From Epiperipatus broadwayi (Eukaryota > Onychophora > Udeonychophora > Euonychophora > Peripatidae): a DNA stretch of 64,000 nucleotides. Positions 59,580 through 64,000 of the stretch are shown here, piece by piece. Below the pieces are notes generated by a model, which did no database searches, was not told the origin of the DNA, and was given only the letters and a program-made list of their open reading frames with translations. The stretch is taken from the NCBI GenBank assembly GCA_028023455.1, contig JAQFVV010000050.1, forward strand, positions 124,001 through 188,000, given 5' to 3'. Each line of letters opens with the position of its first letter. Position 1 is the first letter of the stretch. Made by a program: the position numbers and the translations under genes.

Positions 59580-59960
59580 ATCATCAATATCATCAATAAT
59601 ATTCTGTCTGATGGATAGGTCCAGAGAATAAATCATATCACCAATTCATTAATTTCCCCACTCTTTTCTCTTCATTGCCCAGTTCTTCAATTCCACACAC
59701 CTCTTCCCATCTCTTATATCATCCATCAATGTCAATCTTATCTGAGTTTTATTCTTGTTTTCACTCACTATTTACCTCCAAAACAGCTTTTATTAAACTG
59801 CATTTTCTTCTTAGTATGTGCCCAATCCAGTTTCTCTTTCTATTTCTATTTTCCTCTATCAATCTTCTTTCTTCATTTACTCTTTTTAAGACTTCTTCAT
59901 TTGTTATTTTACTCATCCAACTAATTTTTTAAATTCTTCTCCATAACTACATCTCAAAGG
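59580..59960 (-). mobile_element. RTE-like LINE 3' fragment (same family as 28635-31500)
   Basis: Landmarks match 28635-28950 in order: ATCATCAATA..ATTCTGTC, GGTCCA..AATCA, CTTCATTGCCCAG, CATCTCTTATATCATCCA, TTTCACTCAC, TGTGCCCAATCCAGT. On the minus strand this is the C-terminal coding region and 3' tail; heavily 5'-truncated. Confidence 0.75.
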
Positions 59961-60589
59961 CTTCATAGTATTTGTTAAACAATTAAATACTTGTTTTCTT
60001 GTTGAGTTGTAATATTTGTACTAGTAGCCTTATTTCAAACTATTTGCTAATTGTATACAGTTGTAGTGTAATAAAGCCATGTTATTTTTTTAATTAAAAA
60101 GTTTTGTTTTGACTTTCATTTTCATATTAAATAGTATAACATAGCAGTAAATATGTAAATAAAATATGTATACTATTAAAATAATACAAACAACAAATGT
60201 TATACACATTTAAATATAAAATTCTTAAGTATTTATTGTTCATATTATTATTTTAATATTAATAATCAGAAAATAATAAATTCTGGTACTAGCTGATTAG
60301 TTGTACTGTGCCACTAGGCGACATGTTTTGGTTGATAAAATTCATTTGAAAATCATAAGTGCTTAATACCAAAATATTAGGAAATTAATTAAAACTATTG
60401 TCATTTTATTATGAATATCCTTACATAGTCACATTTATAACTTAGGCTTGGTAAAAACAAATATGGGTTGTATCAATTTTCATGCAAGGAAGGGAATCGC
60501 AAATGTAAAAAGGGATGCACAAGTATCAAAAGGTTGTGCACCACTGATGCACTATGACTCCTAAAACAGAGTCAGGAATCTCTCAGCAA
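59961..60589. other. AT-rich DNA, nothing recognised
   Basis: No gene or repeat family recognised between the two LINE remnants. Confidence 0.3.
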
Positions 60590-62405
60590 CTATGCCCAAA
60601 GAAACCTGTTAGCCACTTTACCATCCCCTTCCATTCCCCATGCTAAGCTTTTCCATAATCTGCTCCATCCCATTTTCGCAACATAATCTTTGTCAACTCT
60701 ATGGCCTTTATATCTAAATTCCCCTTATCTTTTCCTGAACCCAGCATAAAAAACAATAATGTATAATCACTTCATTCATATTTATTCTCCCATAACTTCA
60801 TTATTTGTTCCCTTTCTGATTTCAAGCATTTACATTCAATCAATATTTTCTATACCTTCCTTACACAATTTGCACAATAAATCACCAATATTTTTCCATT
60901 TACATGTCAAGCCTTAAATAATAAACTACTTTCCTTACTATTATCATAAATTAACTCGTACCTAATGTCCCATTTACTTCTATATATATTTAAACTCTTC
61001 TTACCCTCCATACTAGTTCTCCATCTCTCCAACTCCCTATTCTTTATTAATGCATCTATTCTTTTATCTCATTGCTTACCACTATAACACTCAACAATCC
61101 TCCTAACACAATCATCCCACCTTTTTTACAAGTATACTGATATAAATTCTTTATCCAAAACTTTTGCATACCACATTACCTTTCTCACCCATTTTGTTAT
61201 CTGCCCTTTACTCATAACCCAATTAAACACTATTTTGGCTATTCTTTTACTATCCATAAACTGCAACCTACCAAACATTTTCATTTTACTTTTTGCATCT
61301 CTCATATAAAAACTTGACCATCCCATTTCTCCTTGAATTGCCTCCTTTGCTGTCCACAACTCTGCATGTAATGCATGTCTTCCTATTTCCCTTTGTACTT
61401 TCTCTAAATAATCTAAAACCCTTTTACTAACACATAATGCATCATTATCATATGTTAACCCTGCTACTGCAACTCACTTCCATACAATTCTAGCTACATC
61501 ATATTTATTATATGAAAACACTGTTAGTTTCTTTACTAAACCCTTTATTTTCTTTGCTTCATTTACCAATTTTTTCTCCCATTCATACAAGCAATTTTCC
61601 TGATTACATAAGATGATTCCCAAATACCTATATCTATCCACCACACTTAACTTTATATCCCCAATAAAAATTCTACATATTCTCTTTCCCCAGTATTAAC
61701 CATCATTATATTTGATTTTTCTTCACTAAATTTAATCTCCATCTCTTTACCCATCCTTGCAAATGTCCTCAGCATAATTTCCATATCTTCTTTCTGCACA
61801 CAAAAAGACCCGACAAAGTATATACTCCCTTGCTACCTATTAACGGTATCTCTATCCCTCTTCCTAGTCTTTCTATTGCTTCCTCCATTTCACTCAAATA
61901 CAACAAAAACAAAATAGGTGACATAGGGCATTCTTGACTTAGTCCCACCCCATATCCCCTAATTGATAAATATAGTAATTATTTTCATATAATTTCTTAA
62001 TAATATTTACTAAAGCTTCATCCATTCCCAAATTTTCTAAACTTACCCATAATCTATTTCTATTTACTCTATCATATGCCCTCTCTATATCTATAAAACT
62101 CATATATAATGATCTACCTAAATTCCTACTCATATCCATAAGTTGTGTAACTACAAATAAACTATCTCCCTATATGTCTATCTGGCCTAAAACCTCCTTG
62201 CATTTCCCCCACTACTTTATTTTCTTCCATCCATTTTACACCTCTTCCAGCCACCATATATGAGAAAACATTATATAAAACTGATGTTACCGCTATTGGT
62301 CTATAATTATTTAACTTTCTATGATCCTTACCCTTTCCTTTAAATAATAATTGTATTCTTGTATTACTCCAACTATCTGGAAAAACTCCCTTCTGAGCCA
62401 CCTAT
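60590..62405 (-). pseudogene. LINE reverse transcriptase relic, different clade
   Basis: Minus-strand frames from right to left: FPDSWSNTRIQLLFKGKGKD, NNYRPIAVTSVLYNVF and GGFRPDRHIGR (62162-62401, RT fingers), then YMSFIDIERAYDRVNRNRLW (motif A, 61939-62139), then broken YADD and thumb regions, and KEAIQGEMGWSSFYMRDAKS plus FNWVMSKGQITKWVRKVMWY in the C-terminal part (61126-61359). The NNYRPIAVTSVL and AYDRVNR blocks are classic non-LTR reverse transcriptase; the sequence is unlike the RTE-like copies elsewhere here. I do not assign the clade. Frameshifts throughout. Confidence 0.85.
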
Positions 62406-63366
62406 ACAACATATCCATGAACATTTTTTAGATTCTTTAATAATAAAGGCTGGTTTTTGCAAAACGCTGAGTATCTGTTTGATACTATTCCTTAGTGTTC
62501 AATACCTTGAACAGGTTAGCTTAATACTAGAATGGTGTTCAGCTAATTAAAAAATATAATTTAATTTGGTCAATAGAAAAGAACTTTGTGCTTACCATGC
62601 CGAGTAATGAACATGACCTCTCAAGCAACTAACCATATGATTTATTTTTATCTGATATTTCATTAAATCAATTAAATAGTTTACTGCTTGGGAGTTCTTA
62701 AGAAGTGTGAACACTAGAAATGAGATGGCTGGACCATGCATGTTGACCTTGATCCCTACAGTAACAACTTTATCAATATATTAATTCATGCAGGGTTCTA
62801 CTCATTGATTCTTTTTGATTATACCTGCGACTTAGGCTGATGCTGTTATATGCAGAATAGAAATGTTATTTGAATGAGATGTGCTTGTTTTATTTATATA
62901 TATTCAAATAAATTCTGTTAATAGCATAATGGATATGAAAGAAAAAAAAAGCTTTAGATGAGTAACTTATGTAGAACATTTTAAGCAAAGAAATACAACA
63001 GAACAAGATAGTATTAATAATATTTTATTCCATTTCAAAGATTAAAATGTTGATTACTCTATTATTATTGTCAGAACATCATCTATTCTTTTGGTTTTTC
63101 TAAAATATTTCTTAGATATTTTCCTGTTTTCCTTTCATATCTTCTGCGTTACTTTCCATGAGCTTCTCTATTTTTCCTTTAATTCTAAATAGTTGCCCAA
63201 TCCAGCTATTTCCTGTTTTCATAATTTCCTTTTAAAAACCCATTAGTCTTCTCACTACTTAATGCATGTCTCCCTTTTTCTTTTCTTTTATTTAAATCCA
63301 CATTATTAAATCTTCTACTTTTTTCTTCAAAAATTCTAAATTATGATTTGGTGAAGACAAAATTGG
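62406..63366. other. AT-rich DNA, nothing recognised
   Basis: No gene or repeat family recognised; 63050-63290 is T-rich and might be a worn LINE fragment. Confidence 0.3.
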
Positions 63367-63380
63367 ATCAACAAACATGA

Positions 63381-63624
63381 CATGATCACCATCTCGTGCT
63401 AGCACATAACTGTTAGAAAACAGGCAAAAACTCTCCATATAGTAGTGCCACCTTGTGCTAATCAGAGTAATCAATGGATGCCAGAAGGCTTGTGCAGAAA
63501 CTAGTCTGGGGATATTGGATGAGTAGAGACTAGATAGGAATTTTATGCACAAGCCTTCTGGCATCCATTGATTACTCTGGTTAGCACAAGGTGGCACTAC
63601 TATATGAAGAGTTTTTGCCTGTTT
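63381..63624. mobile_element. Hairpin insertion flanked by a 14-bp direct repeat
   Basis: Arms of about 78 bp (63418-63496 and 63546-63623) are nearly perfect inverted copies, with blocks AAACAGGCAAAAACTCT, GTAGTGCCACCTTGTGCTAA and GATGCCAGAAGGCTTGTGCA. A 37-bp unpaired tail (63381-63417) lies on the left. ATCAACAAACATGA occurs at 63367-63380 and again at 63625-63638. No coding sequence. Confidence 0.8.
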
Positions 63625-63638
63625 ATCAACAAACATGA

Positions 63639-64000
63639 TTACACAAGCATACTTTTATTTGGAATAATTTTTTAAAACATATTATTCTGAAGATTTTTTG
63701 ATTTTTATTTTTTCAATTTTTTATATTTGATTTTTTCCTATTGGTGGAACTTTGACAATGTTAGAAATCAGAATTTGCTGCACTTCTACAATAATCTTTA
63801 TGGTATTCTACTCATCATCCAGTTGATAGCTTGCATGATAAAAGCAAAATGGTATATTTATAATCAAAATCATACACGGATAAACCATTTAAAAATCTAC
63901 CATTTCTGTGTATTCTTCATTTTGCCAGATGTTACATTGGCTTAGAAAAGAAGAAAATTAATAACAACTGAATCATTTATAACTGTAAATGTGTGAAAAT
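63639..64000. other. AT-rich end of window, nothing recognised
   Basis: Only a short chance frame (63727-63945) without recognisable product. Confidence 0.3.

Overview
The window is very AT-rich, non-coding-dense eukaryotic DNA, most likely from an invertebrate animal. I find no host gene that I can support. The recognisable content is mobile elements and their remains: Ty3/gypsy-type LTR elements with long LTRs, Penelope-like elements (PLEs), RTE-like and other LINEs, a ZBED-type hAT transposase relic, fold-back/hairpin elements, short tRNA-derived SINEs and an unassigned interspersed repeat that I call R1. Mollusc, chelicerate and cnidarian genomes all carry this mixture, so I cannot name the species. 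No bacterial features (operons, Shine-Dalgarno sites, CRISPR) are present.

Layout. 1-5740: the 3' part of a decayed LTR element (internal part with a ~366-bp tandem duplication, a polypurine tract and a 3' LTR), followed after a (TA)n tract by a solo LTR of another family. 5741-11600: an RTE-like LINE 3' end, two R1 copies, a 367-bp hAT-type MITE with an 8-bp target duplication, and a hairpin MITE. 11600-15678: a degenerate 4.1-kb palindrome whose arms carry (TCTA)n on the left and (TAGA)n on the right. 15960-17290: hAT transposase pseudogene. 20830-25241: a possible LTR and a solo LTR. 25331-27312: three related fold-back units. 28181-28290: a ~110-bp tRNA-derived SINE. 28635-31500: RTE-like LINE on the minus strand. 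32280-38090: a plus-strand RTE-like LINE split by a Penelope-like element (33039-37234) that is inverted head-to-head and flanked by a 13-bp target duplication. 39538-46119 and 47764-54652: two complete LTR elements with very similar LTR pairs but only a gag-like ORF and no pol. 54667-55472: a second Penelope-like relic, again with inverted ends. 55833-57717: a solo LTR of the same family as 4066-5740. 59580-62405: an RTE-like 3' end and a different LINE. 63381-63624: a hairpin flanked by a 14-bp direct repeat.

Two themes stand out. First, every LTR insertion here lies in a (TA)n tract, and two different families have kept gag and LTRs while losing pol, both gag ORFs ending in an EPPDR-plus-one-residue tail; they would depend on a helper element for reverse transcriptase and integrase. 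Second, both Penelope-like insertions are inverted repeats with a short non-repeated tail on the 3' end of the truncated arm, and both carry a hammerhead-ribozyme-like motif near their ends. Nesting gives a relative order of events: R1 was split by a gag-only LTR element together with a PLE, and a LINE was split by a PLE.
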